NCBI GenBank assembly: GCA_031272305.1
Contig: JAISUA010000275.1
Location: forward strand, 1 to 5,255
From: Clostridioides sp.
GTDB taxonomy: Bacteria > Bacillota > Clostridia > Peptostreptococcales > Peptostreptococcaceae
Length of the DNA: 5,255 nucleotides
Reading direction: 5' to 3'
Below are positions 5,133-5,255 of this stretch, piece by piece (the stretch's first letter is position 1; every line of letters starts with the position of its first letter). A program made the translations under genes and the position numbers. Under the pieces are notes generated by a model that was given only the letters and a program-made list of their open reading frames with translations, ran no database searches and had not been told where the DNA came from.

Positions 5133-5175
5133 CTTTAAGATATTAATTATATTTTTAAGATGTTTTAAAATATTA
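5116..5175 (+). repeat. 30-nt tandem duplication upstream of the last gene
   Basis: Copies at 5116-5145 and 5146-5175 are adjacent and match at 27 of 30 positions (differences at 5132/5162, 5133/5163 and 5139/5169). The shared core ATATTTTTAAGAT matches the right arm of the palindrome at 5093-5132, giving three TAAGAT-type half sites in a row, one of them inverted. Confidence 0.75.
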
Positions 5176-5239
5176 AGAATGTTAACATCTAAGTATACTC
5201 TAAAAAAGATAAAATTTCTATCAATTTTGGGAGGAAAAA

Positions 5240-5255
5240 ATGAAGAATAAAAAAA
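5240..5255 (+). CDS. Start of an unidentified gene (first five codons, cut by window end)
   Basis: ATG at 5240-5242 is preceded by GGGAGG (5229-5234) with 5-nt spacing and opens MKNKK. The lysine-rich beginning would suit a signal peptide or membrane protein, but five residues do not allow a call. It lies beyond the whiA terminator with its own elaborate upstream region, so it is probably a separate transcription unit. Confidence 0.55.

Larger units (their letters stand above)
4871..5239 (+). promoter_or_regulatory. AT-rich upstream region of the next gene; repeats and dyads but no gene seen
   Basis: I see no supported gene in this stretch. It is organised as a dyad at 4918-4942, a candidate promoter and operator at 4990-5027 inside a long imperfect inverted repeat (4988-5074), a perfect AT palindrome at 5093-5132 and a 30-nt tandem duplication at 5116-5175. 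A TATACT at 5194-5199 lacks a recognisable -35 box. CTTAGATG (5073-5080) and CATCTAAG (5186-5193) are exact complements and could close a large fold around the right half. All of it most likely serves control of the gene starting at 5240. Confidence 0.5.

Overview
The window is very AT-rich, uses AAA, ATA and AGA codons heavily, has strong GGAGG-type ribosome binding sites and U-rich hairpin terminators, and carries the rapZ-yvcK-whiA gene cluster. Together these point to a low-GC Bacillota, most likely an anaerobic member of the Clostridia. The genus cannot be fixed from the sequence alone.

Layout, all genes on the plus strand: (1) 1-344, the 3' end of a PHP-family metal-dependent phosphoesterase gene, carrying a four-fold 24-nt coding repeat and a 29-nt tandem duplication across its stop codon. 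(2) 345-604, an AT-rich spacer ending in four ATGT/A-tract repeats and a strong RBS. (3) 605-1462 rapZ (yvcJ), whose last 46 nt are duplicated just after the gene. (4) 1526-2635 yvcK (glmR/mgfK type) with an N-terminal membrane anchor. (5) 2756-3184, a Nudix hydrolase. (6) 3222-3469, a probable frameshifted HPr/Crh-like relic. (7) 3475-4647 whiA, probably starting at TTG and carrying an internal insertion of about 65 residues. (8) 4682-4747, a very strong terminator closing the cluster. (9) 4748-5239, a structured AT-rich intergenic region full of inverted and direct repeats. (10) 5240 onward, the first five codons of another gene.

How the genes fit together: in Bacillus subtilis the corresponding operon is yvcI (Nudix), yvcJ (rapZ), yvcK, yvcL (whiA) and crh (HPr-like). 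The same functional set appears here in a different order. The Nudix gene lies between yvcK and whiA, and the putative HPr-like remnant lies before rather than after whiA. RapZ senses glucosamine-6-phosphate in enterobacteria and YvcK binds UDP-GlcNAc, so the cluster links central carbon and amino-sugar supply to envelope synthesis. WhiA is the associated DNA-binding division and growth factor.

No mobile element, CRISPR array, rRNA or tRNA is visible, and I do not see a new multi-gene system. The unusual theme is recurrent short tandem duplication (24 nt x4, 29 nt x2, 46 nt x2, 30 nt x2, about 12 nt x4). Two of these sit exactly on gene ends. Low-complexity insertions also occur in two otherwise conserved proteins (the PHP protein and WhiA).
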